Assembly (NCBI GenBank): GCA_002205965.3
Contig: NADL03000601.1
Coordinates: 62,001-126,000 of the forward strand
Source of the DNA: Kappaphycus alvarezii
Taxonomy: Eukaryota > Rhodophyta > Florideophyceae > Gigartinales > Solieriaceae
Direction: 5' to 3'
Length of the DNA: 64,000 bases
Both the position numbers and the translations under genes were made by a program. A model generated the notes under the pieces. That model was not told the origin of the DNA and ran no database searches. It worked only from the letters and a program-made list of their open reading frames with translations. Positions 12,097 to 24,715 of the stretch are shown one piece after another (position 1 is the first letter of the stretch; every line of letters starts with the position of its first letter).

Positions 12097-14418
12097 ATGA
12101 TTCTACCGAAAAGAAAAGGTTGGCGTCAAGGGATCGTAAGCGCAATATCGAAACCGCAGATCACAGTGTGCTTTGCAGGTAAGCTTTTCCCAACCCATGA
12201 ATCTCGAGTACGTCCGTTCTTCGGAGAGGTCTCCTTACCACCTGAGATCAACATACACGAAGACAACAAACTCGCTGGAGTACTCGACAAACCTTCCAGC
12301 CAAGACTGCGACGCCGTTCTCATCATGGATCCGATGACTATCCATTCAATCAGCAACAATTCGTTCGCCGCCACAAGTGTACCCACACCTTGTTCCCTAG
12401 ACATCCTCACCGACGAAAACCTTGTTTCCATCAGACCAGCTTCATCACCGTGTGGAGTAATCGATTCCTTAGAAGTACAGTTCCTCTTAAATGATTTCAT
12501 TCTGCAAAGCGTCGGATGGTCAACTGATCCTCCTTACTTCTGCAGAGACCATCCGCTCACTCTCCAAAGTTCCCGCGCATCAACAGAAGGCATTTGAGGA
12601 AGCAAAAGCTGAGGTGATCAAATTCATGCACAACGGCCCAATTACTGAGGTTCCCAGGGCAACTGTTGACGAATCGCATGAGCTTCAGAAGGTCAAATGG
12701 ACCCTTGTCATAAAAAGGTCACAAACAGCGTAACCAGAAATCAGACACAGAGCAAGACTGGTAAGCGCAGCACACTTACCCTCGCTTCGCCACTCCGTCA
12801 TTGGAAATGCCCCAACTGTCAGGATGAGCACCATGCGTATCCTCCTAGCTTTGCCCCGACGTGGGACGCATGCCTCCGTGCCAAAGGAGACTCCATCACG
12901 ATAGTCATTCGTGACGTCACCAAAGCGTATCTACAGAGCCATACGACGAAACGGCTAATATATTACCAGCCACCGCCCGAATATTTCCAACTCTACCCGC
13001 ACAAACAAGGATTTGTCTGGAAGAGAAACGTACAAATGTATGGCAAAGTCGAGGCGGCCGATATTGGAACGCCACTCTTGTTCCATGGATGTGCGAGAAC
13101 ATTCTCGACTACAAGCAATGCCTGTACGACCCATCCCTTCTGTACAGCCCGATCGTGAATGCCGCTACAGCACTGTGTACCGATGACTCACTAACCATTT
13201 TACCTACATCTGCGACTTCCGAGGAAGAAAAAGTGCTAATCGCTTCCTTTGCCGGGACGCACAAGAAATCCCCTCAGATTTCAAAGGCGTCGACATCCAT
13301 CGAAATTGCGAAAGCGTAATCATGACTCAAATGACCTATGTCTCGAAGATTGAAGTATCGAATGCTCTTGACATATCTACCAAACCGGAACTGCAGCGGC
13401 CCATGAACTCAGCACAAATATCTCAACTTCGATCTGACGCCGGCAAACTCGCATGGATAGCCGTCGGAACCAGTCCAATGTCATCATTTCAGGCAAGCGT
13501 GGCCCTTCAGAGAAACAGGGACCAGAAGATACCACCTCTCTCCGTTCTCCGCAGTACTCGTCGCTTCCTCGAAAATGCACAGAAGCAGAGGCTCATCGAA
13601 ATTTCGCATATCCCACTGGACCTGGAAACAACGCAAATCCGCCTCTTCTCCGACGTTTCCTTTCAGAACCTCGCGACAAATCACTCACAGATAGGCTTCA
13701 TAATTTCACTCGCAGACGGGCACGAAAGAATGAACATCATTCACAGGCACAGCTCCCGCACCCGGAGAAGGCCACACTCAACTGAGGAGTCCGAACTGAT
13801 GGATCCTGACGTCGTCTTTCGCTCACTCGAGCACATATCCATGACTGTTTTCAAGTTACTGAAGAAAATTATTCCCGTTGTAACGTACATCGATTGCGAG
13901 ACCTTATGGGCGAACCTGATGAAGGATACAGTCCCTTGTATTCCGGATATTGGCTATCGATGCCGAAAACATATCGCACTTGGAAAAGTCGCATTGGTCT
14001 GTCTTATCACCGGTCCACTAAACCCGCTGACGCAATGACCAAGGCACACCCCAACCAGACGCTTACAATCGCACTAAAGACGAACAAGTGTGTGACCCCA
14101 ACCAAGCGAGTGTTTATGCTGCAAGATACACCTTACCGCCACCTTCGCTGGATTCCTACCACAAGTGTTCCCATGCCTGATGATGATGGCCTGTCGAAAC
14201 GAAGAAACGGAGCAACAACTAGAAAAGCAAACATAACAATGGTTAGTAATTCATCCGAAGACCTCACAAAACACAAGGGTTCACAGGAAGCACCGCCGTC
14301 AGCTTCACAAAATCATAGTACACCAACCCAGAACTCACCCCATTGGGCTCGTAGATTCGAGCATTGTCTAGCGAGCAGCACTTTCCCCGAAGGGTTCACG
14401 ATAGTTCAGCGCACCTGA
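12097..14418 (+). pseudogene. Copia-type pol remnant: integrase tail, reverse transcriptase (RVT_2), RNase H
   Basis: At about 12110-12230 the translation matches the integrase C-terminal tail (GWRQGIV ... RVRPFF). About 12640-13070 holds copia reverse transcriptase sequence, including IRDVTKAYLQS, the classical copia motif, and FVWKRNVQMYGK. About 13400-14060 is the RNase H region: DAGKLAWIA, LFSDVSF with a catalytic Asp, RRRPHSTEESEL and YIDCETLWANL. Several frame changes and stops interrupt it. The YVDD-type active-site block around 13170-13200 is badly damaged (LCTDDS). Confidence 0.8.
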
Positions 14419-14787
14419 AGTCAGACAGCTCTTACCCCACTATGCTGAGCTAGGGTGGGCAAAGTACATTTACGTCGCTCCATCGGAGCAACAACGTGAC
14501 GTCGACCGACATTGGCAACTCCCCAATCACCGAGGAGGTGGTAGATTCAAAGTTATTCTAGACTGTGAACCATCAACCAGCCCTTATATACACAAATTTC
14601 GATCGCTTCTGGTCTATGAAAATCAATTGAGAAGTTTTATATAGGGAAAGGTTGTCATCTGAACCAGGGCCCGATCGTCGGAACTAATACAAAATTGGGA
14701 GCGGTCACGTTACTTTAAAAAGAGCATGTCGTCGGGTTAAATAGCTTGTTTGCCCTTTTACGACTTGGGTAAGAGAGATAAGTTTCC

Positions 14788-14807
14788 GAAAAAAAGAGAA
14801 AAGGGAA
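14788..14807 (+). other. Polypurine tract of the copia-like element
   Basis: Twenty purines in a row end two bases before the 3' LTR. This is where plus-strand priming occurs in LTR retrotransposons and it supports the LTR boundary. Confidence 0.75.
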
Positions 14808-14809
14808 TA

Positions 14810-14926
14810 TAGGACATTACAGGAAGTAAAGTAGCATCACACGGGTTAAGTACTAGCTACCCCGTTCTACCAGACGAAACACACACCCTCGATCATCCTT
14901 TACGAATAAAAACTTTGCCACTTACA
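14810..14926 (+). repeat. 3' LTR of the copia-like element
   Basis: Partner of 11916-12030, with the same order of conserved blocks and small differences such as gtcctaccgacgg versus gttctaccagacg. The divergence suggests the insertion is not very recent. Confidence 0.8.
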
Positions 14927-15335
14927 CTATGCTAGGCGCGCATTTGGAACCACGACCCTACTCCGGAGGTCGGATACCTATACATAAACTAGGTACCCTG
15001 CCGTCTGAAAATAAACGAAACCCAAACGTTTTGAAAGAATCTTAGATCTGTCCAACAGGATGCGGGAACATCGAAGTAGAATTAAAACGTGCGCTCGGAG
15101 CCGAGGGTTTCAAGCGGTGGATCATTCCAGCTATTTTCTAACACACAAGAATCTTCATCCTGTAAAGAACTAGATGATTTCGAGTAACACAAAAAAATCA
15201 CCAGAGACCAAGTTTCCAATCAGCACAACCCTGAAAGGACTACAGAAAAGCGCACGTCTTTCGATGGAAAATGAACAATTAGTACAATACAATATTCAAT
15301 ACTTATTCTAAAGAAAGTTGCTAACAAATCACCAT

Positions 15336-16005
15336 TCATAAATTTAAAACCAAAACATTGGAATGCAAACAGAATTTGTTTTCAAACTTCAAATCAAACA
15401 AAAGATGCTCGCTTTTGAATACAAAATGAACCAAACATGCGACTGCTGTAAAACAGTTTCGATGCAGGAACAACCTATTCCTGAATGGAACAGACAGCAC
15501 CCTAAAATGCTTAAGAATACTATTCCCAATTGCGTATATTGCTCTAACTCTTCGAAGCACAGCAGCATACATTTGCGGTGTTGGTCCGCCAAGGCATGTA
15601 GGATCCTGATAACCATTATCTGTAACAATCATTTCACGATCCAACAATTGCCTCTTAAGATTCATCCTGTAATTGTCAACATCAGGATATATTTGACATA
15701 GAAAGAGTTCGTTAATCTATTTAATATCTCAGCTCACAATGCTTACAGAAAGGTCATACCTTAGCCCTGGGGAATGTGCTTGTGCGAGTATCAGCGAGTA
15801 TCAAACTCTCCGGGCTCATTAGCAGAGCAATAAGTTCCATCAACGGACGCGTAGCAACGAGAAAGGACAAAATCACGTAGTTGGTGTGACCATCGAATCT
15901 GAAAATTTTCAATTGATTTATAAATCGAAAAGTTCTCCAGAAGAAGGTGAAAACAAAATTTAAGACATCAAATTCGGCGGGACAATCAATCACTGCCCAT
16001 GACAA
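15336..16005 (-). pseudogene. DDE transposase remnant (DDE_Tnp_4-like), C-terminal part
   Basis: The minus strand from about 15700 reads PDVDNYRMNLKRQLL, then MIVTDNGYQ, the second catalytic Asp block of DDE_Tnp_4 nucleases, and AIGNSILKHFRVL followed by RNCFTAVACLVHFVF, which matches the usual ending of that family. Upstream, 15754-16005 holds short frames that could be the region before this block, but they are too decayed to assign. No terminal inverted repeats were found. It is one of at least three kinds of DDE transposon in this window. Confidence 0.55.
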
Positions 16006-17693
16006 CTTGCGGAAGGTCTTCTCGTCACAAAAAGCAGTTGTGCAATTTCTAGAATCAGATTAATATACTTTCAGGAAATACAGTGCCCAGAGAAGATGGA
16101 CAGGAACCATTTCTATTTCCCTTCGTTCAGAGATTTGAGTCCGAGCTTTGAAACAAACCAAAGGATTTACTCCAAATAGAGAAAGAAATCGACGTGAAAA
16201 ACGGGAGGTACTAATAGAATGACTGGAACCGTCCCTCATGAGGCGCTTATATGCAAAATAAAATTTCAAACGGTAATATGTGATGTTGAAGCCATTGAAA
16301 AGCTGCCTCAGTATTTTAATTAGAACCATCATCAAGTTTATGGCAACGAGATAACTTACATGCAGAAGATTCAGATCCAAATTCTGCGCAAAAGAATGGG
16401 CTCAACTAGCAGGCGTCACAAATGCAACATTATCTAACAAAATTGATTTAATTATATGAAGCCTTAAGCGAGACTTAAAATTAATAAATGGAATACAACT
16501 TTATTGCAATTCTCAGTTGGGATACATCAAGAATAATTTTGTAATAATTATGTAAGCAAAGGTGCTTACTCTGTTCAAAATTCAAGATATCATGTAATGA
16601 GATATCGTATGAACTTTTGGGATGGTTGCTCTCAATTTCTACAAGATTTTGTTCTTCAATCCTTTCTACATTACATTAATATGGAAGTAAAGCAGTAATA
16701 ATGATTTATTAAAGATGCAAATGCTTCTTTTACAACAGTTTTAATTTTTCCAAATTGATTCAGGAATATGAGAAAAAAGATACTTAAGAGAAAGTGTAAC
16801 AGATAATGCGTTAATAGCGTGAAGAAATCCGAAACATCGAATCACAATTTTCAACATAAATGGTGTGTTCATGTAATATCGTACTGTAATGTTTTGTTCT
16901 GTCATCTGGCATCCTACATCTAATTTTACGCTAAATAGTTTTTTATCTGAAACTTTTGGCGAAACTTTCATTTTAACAGTATGTTCACTGACACTGTCTA
17001 ATTTCATTGGACAATGTTTCGTGGCTCAAAGTTTAGATTCACCCTTACCAATTAAGTGTAGTTTCTACGACGATGCGAGTAATGTATCAACATAAGTTTT
17101 GCCCTAGGAACATTTTTTGTGGGGCGAAAATCGTCCCGAGCAAATGAGAATAAAGGGCGAAATCCGTCTAAAACAAGTTTTTCAAAAGTTTCGGTACAGT
17201 GTTCGGAGTTCTTGAATAATTTTTTAAATTAAAAGTTTTTTCTTTGTTTATGATAGTCTCTTTAATAACTTCTAATTGCGCGTACTGTGTGCATTTTTAC
17301 AGGACAGAAGTGAATCTCAATTATTGGACTCTAGACCTTAACTTTTTGGTCGGGCGAAACTTATTCAACTTTATCGGCGAAATTTTCGTCGAGTCTCTAT
17401 TTGGTAAGGCTGTATAGTAATATTATGGTGGGTGTATTTAGAGGTAGTTTCTTTAGTTCAAATTTTGGTACTGTATGTTTTGTATTTCATATTCAAATAT
17501 TTATCTTTTGACCGCTACTGTAAGGTAGCGGATATATGCCCTAGAGCCAGCTAGGAGATATATATAAACGCCTGTACTTCCGGGCCCTGGACAGCTGAAG
17601 GATGTCAGATCGTGCAAACACAACTTTTTCAAACGCTTGTGACTAACTTTTAGAAGTAACGGCAACATAAAATCTATTTTATCGTGTTTTAGG
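16006..17693. other. AT-rich region without recognised genes
   Basis: Several frames of 60-106 codons exist on the minus strand (16060-16380, 16741-17007) with no motif I know. They could be the 5' part of the transposase to the left or simply chance frames in AT-rich DNA. The right part may include the leader or LTR of the gypsy element, but I found no repeat partner. Confidence 0.4.
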
Positions 17694-18895
17694 ATGGGTG
17701 TTGATGCATCCGATAAGGATAAAATATCGCGGGTTATCCGAGGCCGGCCCATCGAGACGTCGGTGAAGGATCAAGAAGTCGACTTTTGCTTGGAAAAAAA
17801 CCCATCGGCAAGAGATGCCATCGAAAGGGATCAAGCAAGGAACGTGTATTAAACACAAGTTGCAACAGAAGATATATGTCACGCCCTCGGACCAGGGGTA
17901 ATCCGGCCTGCGTAAACGAAGAAACTTCAATTTCGGGCAATTCTGTCTCGGAAGCCCAAGCTGTGCTAAAGAAACCAACGCCAGGGCAATAATGGACTCC
18001 TCAGGAAAACAGCATGTCCACCCAAACCATTAATATTGCTCTTGGTCAGGTGGTGGAGGGTCTGAAGAAGGTTTTAGTGCCCAATACTGCGCTTTCAGAG
18101 TCCATCAACGCGAATATGAACCCTACCGGAGTACCGGCCCAAGAAACCATAATAGAGAGGAGCAAGAGAGCCAAAATGTCGGCAACGGAGATACCGGAGG
18201 TTAACAAAGAATTAATTCCCATTCATGTTGCATATAAGCTCTTTAACAATGGACTGAAGGTCAGCAAATGCAGAAAGTTGGAGATGGTTCTTTCCTGAAT
18301 GCAAAGCGTACTCGGACTCGTCTTCTAAGCGAATATAACGTGTGACGAGAAGACCAAAAGAAGCTGCTACCCTTTGCATTTGATCAAGAGGCCAACAGAG
18401 TATACGAGGATGCAGCTAACACCTACATGGGAGCACCTCTGTACATTCTCTGGGAGAAATTGGAATAAAGGCTGTGAAATGAAGACCAGCTTACCGACCT
18501 CTAAGTCAAAATCCTGTGGGAAGGGAGACGAGAATCTCTTAAAATGTATTCGGAGCGCATCAGGTCTGGAGCACTCATGCTCCAGATACCCATAACCAAA
18601 AATATGTTGGTAAATCGGTTCAAGGCAGGTCTCATGCCCAAACTATTGCAGCAGGCCATGATAGTAACAGAAGGCTTCGATACGATGGTCAATCTAGTCT
18701 ATCTTCTAGCCAAGTAACAGAAAAAGGCTTTCAAAGAGTGTTTTTGCGAGGTATTTGAGACAAAGAGGACTCCGCAGCCTCCTTTCGAGCATCAAAAGTG
18801 CCCGGTCAGGTGCTTTTACTGCACCAAGATAGGAAAAATGGCGCGATATTGTGGTAAGAAAATGTATGACTCACGTCAAAAATATAGACTGAACC
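17694..18895 (+). pseudogene. Gypsy gag remnant with degenerate zinc knuckle
   Basis: A 53-codon frame opens at the ATG at 17694 (MGVDASDKDKISRV). Further gag-like frames follow at 18014-18298 and beyond. At about 18800-18850 the translation CFYCTKIGKMARYCGKK has the C-x2-C ... C arrangement of a retroviral-type zinc knuckle with its His replaced. Its position just before the protease/reverse transcriptase region fits gag. Confidence 0.6.
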
Positions 18896-19699
18896 CTCAA
18901 CCGGGGAAGGGAGCGAGGTCCGAGGCCCCTGTCGCAGAATAAAACCTCGAGTCGAGGTCATCGAAGGGAGACAGGCATGAGGAGGTATGTGCCTGTGGCG
19001 AGCCAATTTGGCCACATTCCTCGGATGAGGAGGAAGTAGCGGTGGAACTTCAGGCTTTCGGCGAACATCTTGTAGTTCAGTTGGATACAGCCGGACTTTC
19101 TATTTGGTTTTACCATGCCTGGTTCCAACGGATTAAAGGAGAATTCCTGCACGAAGGGTGACAGAAGCGGAGTCCTTCGATGTGTCCCCAATCAAGGTCA
19201 CCGGCACCGGACGACTCACATTCAACTTTTGGGAACAAATATTCACAGAGCCAATAAGGCTGATGAGGACGCTTCCGGAAAAGGTTCTAATTGGAAGAGG
19301 GGTTTGGCGGTCCAGAAGACTCCTTCTTGACCCGAATTAGAACATAGCTTCCATCCAGGTCGGCGAAAAGAGAATACAGGGATCGCTAAGCACCAGGAAA
19401 AGGCCACCCGAGACTTGGAACAATGAGGAGGTGTACGCTGTAATTGAGGATTCTGATGTGGAAAAGGTGATTCCGTCGATAGATCTTAGCGAGTTTTCCG
19501 AGAAAGAGCCCAAGGTGAAAGCCTTGGCATCTTCCTTTGGGAATGGAGAGCTATTTTCAAAGGTTTGGGGAGAATCTGTGGCATTGAGCACAAGATAAAC
19601 CTACTACCAGGTGTCGAACAAATATGTGAGCTAACTAGACGACGTTCGCCGAAAGAAGAATAAGTAGAGAGAAGTCGGCCATGGAAAAGCCACTAAAAT

Positions 19700-21850
19700 T
19701 AGGAGCCCTGGAACCGGCTGTATCCCCATGGGCAACCAACTACGTCTTCGTCAAGAGAAAGACGGAGGGGTCCGAGTTACGTCAGACTTTCGTAAAAGCA
19801 ATGCAGTTACAATTACTGACTCATAACCCATGAAAAACATGAGAGAAATCCTGCATTGGTTAGCCCCGATGAAGTTATACTCCGTATTTGACCTCAAAGA
19901 TGGGTCTTTTCAGTCAAATTACACTCAGATTCCAAGAAACTGACTGCAGTCCGGACTTCTGTGAGACTCTTGCAGTATAAAAGGTTACAGATGGGAAGAA
20001 AGGAAGCTTCAAGAAGGTAACAGCGCGTCGTCAATAATATTCTGAGAGAAATTTATAGGAAATATGTTCAAGCTTTCATGGACGACATTATCTTCGGTAC
20101 CATCAGAGAAGAAGAACGCTTGGAATCTCTAGCAAATGTATTGGACAGGCTGCGTACAGCCGAATTACGCGTCAAGCTATCCAAGTGTTAGTTTGGAGTC
20201 CGAAGTTCAGAAGTCCTGGGCCACGTAGTAGATCAAAAGGGACTGAAACCATCTTATCGTAACACAGAGGCATAAGAAACCTTGTGGAGCCCGCCTTAGG
20301 CGATAAGCTAATGAGATTCCTGGGACTTATGAACTTCTTTGCAGATTGGTGGACAACTTTGCTAACAATGCAGCACCAATATATGAGGTGTTGAAAGGTA
20401 CGAGATTTTCCAAGAAAAGGAGGCACGGACAGTGCTTAAGAATTCCAGGTTGGAAGGAACGCTGGGGACAGGTCCAACGAGACGCGTAGAAAAATCCGAA
20501 GGACCAACTTAGCGACCCAGTCATATCAGCCCCACTAAAGAGAGGAGCAGGCAAAAGGGTCATGACTGATGCGAGCTCATATGGCCTCTGTGGAGTGCTG
20601 TTACAGAAGAATTAAAGCGGAAAGTGGCAACCCGTATCATTCAGTATTCGAATCCTCCGGAAAGCCGAGCGCAATTATGAACCAACAGAGAGAGAATGCT
20701 TGGCTTTAGTGCACGCACTTCTCATGTGGTGGCATTACATGCACGGAGAGAAGTTTGTTATCGCCACTGACCACTTTTCGCTCAAATGTTTGTTAAATCT
20801 CAAAGACCTTCGACAAAAGTTAGCAATGTGGGTACTGGAAAGACAGGACTAATTATTCACTGCCGAGCGCCGCAATAGACCGTAACTGGTCATTATAGAC
20901 ATCTTGAGTTTAGATGCCGTCTATAAGCCGCTCTGCCAACGATGCTACTGCGAAATGTCAAGAACAAGCTTGGACAAAGCGAAAGACATAGCGGTGCAAG
21001 AAAGTGTGGAACTTTATCTTGAAAAGGTGGGGATCACAGTGCTGGTGCCAACAGAGATTCGAGAAGCCCTTAGCAGCAATCACTTCAGAAAATCCGAGCG
21101 ATGCGAATATGGGTCTCGAACAAAGGAGGGACTTTGGAAATGTGTATCAGTTCGCCAAAGACGGAAAAGATTTTCTAGTCGATGATGTTGGCTTACTGCA
21201 TTACTTTGGAAGGGATGAGCTGCCAGTATTAGTTCAAAGATCATTGGTGAATACCATACTTAACTAGGTACATGGCTCAGGCCTCACCGGGCACTTCAGC
21301 TCTGGGAAGATGTTGGCAAGGTTGCTGCCAAGGTTTTGGTGGAAGGACGCGGCACAAGACGCTGCTACCCATATCAAGAACTACTTAACATTTACGGTAG
21401 AATTTACGGTAGCAGAAGACAGAAAAACTGGGAAGAATGCTCACCTAGAGGTCGTTCATCCAGAAAGGAGGTTCCATACGGTATCATTTGATGTCCAAAC
21501 GATCAAACCTCGCTCCAAGGAGGGAAAGCTTAAAAGTATTGGAGTTTGTGGAAGTATTCACAAGTTCTGTCGGCGCGCGAGCCATCCGAGATAAAAAGCC
21601 CAAAAAAATCGTGCAGGTTCTGAATGAAGATTGGACCAATGGATCATCTCTTTTCCGATGGAGGTCCAAACTTAACGGGTGAAGTTATGACAATCCTAAC
21701 TGAGAAGTTATGAATTGGACGTATGCAGACCTATCCCTTACATCCGCAAGCCTACGGGATAGTGGAGCGTTGGAACCGTGTGGTGAAAGACATCGCCAGT
21801 TTCGTCTCCCTAGGTCAGAGCGACTGGGATGACCACGTGGCCTTAGCGTG
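19700..21850 (+). pseudogene. Gypsy pol remnant: reverse transcriptase, RNase H, integrase
   Basis: Reverse transcriptase is seen as GGVRVTSDFRKSNAV and LYSVFDLKDG (about 19750-19910), and as AFMDDI, the active-site box (about 20070-20100). RNase H follows with MTDASSYGLCGVLLQ (about 20560-20610) and FVIATDHFSLKCLL. Integrase appears as a histidine-containing GLTGHFSSGKML block with an FWWKDAAQD helix (about 21270-21360) and a late HPQAYGIVERWNRVVKD block (about 21740-21790). Stops and frame changes are scattered throughout. Confidence 0.8.
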
Positions 21851-22250
21851 TTTCCGATAAAACACAGGAGTGTGTTTAATAACAGGTATGACTACGTTCA
21901 AATCCCTGTTCGGAATAGGAGCACTCCAAGCCTGAGGACAAGTCGACACGGACTGTTTACAAGAATAACCAGAAAAACTGGCGCAGAGACTACATCTGTT
22001 ACACAAAAAACTTCTACAGAAGAGAGGGAGAGCCAGAGGCCGAGCAAGAAAGAGCATGACAAGCGATTTTACACGAAAAACTTCATTATCGGGGACCGTT
22101 TTCTATTGTGGTCAGTAGAGCTCAATAATTCCGAAGGCAAGAATATTATCAAGCCTTGGATCGGAACCTGCGATAGTATCGGGTCCCCGTTGAAGGACTG
22201 ATTGGTTCATAAAGCACACCTTCAGGCTAACTCGGGGTTAGTATGGAATA

Positions 22251-22799
22251 CCAAGACAAATTTTTGGGGACAATCAAAAAAATGCTCCATTGTACTGGTG
22301 ACATTGCAATGGAATTAACGAAAATTAAATCAAAAAGTAGGTCACCAAAGTCAGCTCTGCCTATGGCGATACAATACGCGTGCCGATTGAACTACACACA
22401 GCCAACCCCCGAAGCTACCTCGCCCTGCATAAAGATTCCATCGTAAGGTTTAGAGCGATCTGCAATCCTGTACAGGCAAATAAACAGTCCAGCAAAGAAA
22501 GCTCGTGAAAAATTAACCTTTCCGCAGATTTGATGCTGTAATACGCGTTCAACTTCCCCAATTGAATGATTTTTACCATTTCAAAGATCTTTTTCATACC
22601 TAAAACATAGCGATGAGCGAGGTAAAACGATTGATTAACGATCGAATGGTGTAGCTCTGGGCAAAACGGAGTGACTTGTAAACGAAAGCAGCAAACTTGT
22701 TTAAAATATCTAAAGAAAGAGCGCCATTCCCCGACCAGAAGTTGCACACTTTAAATTATTGGATATGCCAAGTCACAACTGTGAAACACCTTGACGCCT
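22251..22799. other. No gene recognised
   Basis: A 110-codon minus-strand frame (22415-22747) has no recognisable domain. It may be 3' sequence of the neighbouring DDE transposon or of the gypsy element. Confidence 0.35.
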
Positions 22800-24240
22800 C
22801 GAACGAGCAGAAATGAGAGCTACATCAGGCCTTTCTTCAATGCTGCAAACCCCTGACGAAACGTTTCGACAGGAATGCCAATCAGAGAAGCCGTACGCTT
22901 CATGCGATCTTTTCTCACCCTCTGAGGAAAGTTCACGGCAACGGGCCTTTGCCCATCCTCAATTGACTCTCTCAACTCACGATGGCGACAGTTAGACTCG
23001 TAATTCATATTCTTGGCATTTTGCTTCTCACTTACCAGTTGCATTAAAACACGATCAGAAGTCATAACACATCCTCAAGTAGTATGTACATAGCTGCTCG
23101 AGATAATCACTACACCATCACGTAGGAGAAGACCGCACAACTTACGGTGCTTATCTGAAACCGCCTCCTAAGACTCTTTGAAAGACATAATTAAAGACCC
23201 AGCAGAACAATCAGCGAATTGGGCTCGGCCCAATCAATTTTTTCTTCAGATAAAGAGGTCGGACACCGATCTTTCCAAAAGATGCCCGTATTTTTCTCAC
23301 AGCAAAAGAACAAATATACGTCTCCCTTATGATACTTAAAAAGTCAAATATATCCATAACTCGGCTGTTAACTGCGGACAAACTATCAAATAAGGATGAA
23401 TTCAAGGAATTCTTAGAAACTGAAAACAACACTGGATCAAGACGTTGCGTCTTTCCAGACGTATGTGCTGGTAAAGCGTAGAAAATCAAGTTGTATTGAA
23501 AAAGGGGGGAATACATCCTCAATGGCGCCTGTGACCAGCATCATAGTAACGCAGCTCAAATTTAGAAACTCTTTCAGGCGTATTTAGCGCGTTCCTTTCG
23601 GCGGCATCAATCCTCTGGCAGCCGTGCACCCAGTAACTTCCTTGTCAGGTGTGCAACCAACCTCATCAAGATTGAAAATACGAGAGTCATCTGGATCAAT
23701 CATAGAGATGGGTTTCTCGAATGTTGCAAAATGAGTAGTCAAACCGTCCGCGACTACAACTGTCAATCTCTTTGGTTTTTGACGTAAGGGGCTCGCGAAT
23801 GAGGGCCTATCGTCGTGAAGTCGTTGAAACGCCCTCAGAAAACCTCGACCGGATTTTCCTTTTTTTGAAAGGCAAGAGAAATCGCCAAGGCGTAGGTAAG
23901 CAGCTGACTATGATTTCAATGGGCTCCCTAAGATTTCCCTGCGGCAATTGAATACTGCACCGGGCAATATGGAGAAGAAATTCAACGCTCAGGTATTCCT
24001 AATAGTTAGATAGCGCAAGTTTGTGCCCCCTCTTTGCAGTTCCATTCAATTATCGGTGCAAGGTGCTGACCGGGACACCAAACTTCTGTGCTGCTTCGCG
24101 GTACGAAAGTCCTGATTATTTGGCTGCAATATCATTGAGTATGTCAATATTCCTCTTGGGTGCAACAATTCGCTGCCCCGTTGCTTATCTGAGAGAAATG
24201 AAGATTTTTTTATTGCAAACTCGTTCGATAGCTGAGTAGT
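22800..24240 (-). pseudogene. DDE_1 superfamily (pogo-like) transposase remnant
   Basis: Read on the minus strand, 24240-24020 encodes a psq-type helix-turn-helix (LNDIAAK, then SGLSYREAAQKFGVP). About 23790-23590 follows with LTVVVADGLTTHFATF and DSRIFNLDEVGCTPDKEV, the first catalytic Asp block of DDE_1 nucleases. About 23520-23220 holds a C-terminal region (IIRETYICSFAVRKIRASFGK) like that of the family. One in-frame stop in the HTH and further frame changes mark it as inactive. The middle of the nuclease, with the second catalytic Asp, is missing or unreadable. Confidence 0.65.
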
Positions 24241-24559
24241 TTCAGGAATAGAAGTTGGACTATTAATATTGTTTTGTTATAAAAAATTCAAGTTAAATTC
24301 ATTCTTTGTATTGGTGCTCCCTAAATTTATTTACGATACATCCTGTCACGATTTTTTTGCCGTGAAAAAAGATTGAGCTGATTTGCTTTTAAATTTATTT
24401 ATAAGTACTTGCTGTAGATGAAGCGGAACCCTGATGTTGACCATGAGAAATAGAGTGAAAATCGGGCCTCATGGAGGCACTTTCCAAATTTTTCATTTAT
24501 CCCGTTTTTAAAAACATGTTACGTTAGTAGGCCACCACCTTTACTGTCACTAGTTCGTG

Positions 24560-24715
24560 GTTAGAGGTATAAAGCACAGACTAGGAATGCTGCATATAAC
24601 CACGGATGCCTCACAAGCCCTGGCGGGCAAGGTTTGCTGGTTTTGTATAGACTTCAGAGGAGCCTTAAAGTCAATACTACTGCGCAGTTAGATGTATCGA
24701 ATGCAATTAATGCCT
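24560..24715 (+). repeat. Diverged direct repeat, left copy
   Basis: It shares ordered blocks with 26385-26545: aaagcacagactaggaatgct versus aaagcaaggaccacgaatgct, tgcctcac in both, cttaaagtcaatactactg versus cttaagtcaatactactg, and a final atcgaatg/accgaatg block. The copies are about 1.83 kb apart and could be old LTRs or ends of a nested element. Confidence 0.55.

Larger units (their letters stand above)
11916..14926 (+). mobile_element. Ty1/copia-like LTR retrotransposon, short and internally deleted
   Basis: Two direct repeats of 115 and 117 bp (roughly 90% alike by eye) bound the element. Just inside the left repeat is a tRNA-primer-like site, and just inside the right repeat is a polypurine tract. 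The interior encodes an integrase C-terminal tail, copia-type reverse transcriptase and RNase H in that order. Gag, protease and the integrase core are missing, so this 3-kb copy is not self-sufficient. Target-site duplications are not clear; ATGCTAG occurs near both outer edges but not directly against them. Confidence 0.82.
17694..22250 (+). mobile_element. Decayed Ty3/gypsy LTR retrotransposon
   Basis: The plus strand carries gag-like sequence, a degenerate zinc knuckle, protease-like sequence, reverse transcriptase, RNase H and integrase in the Ty3/gypsy order, where integrase follows RNase H. Many stops and frame changes show it is dead. I did not find LTRs, so the boundaries are those of the coding remnants. 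Confidence 0.8.
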
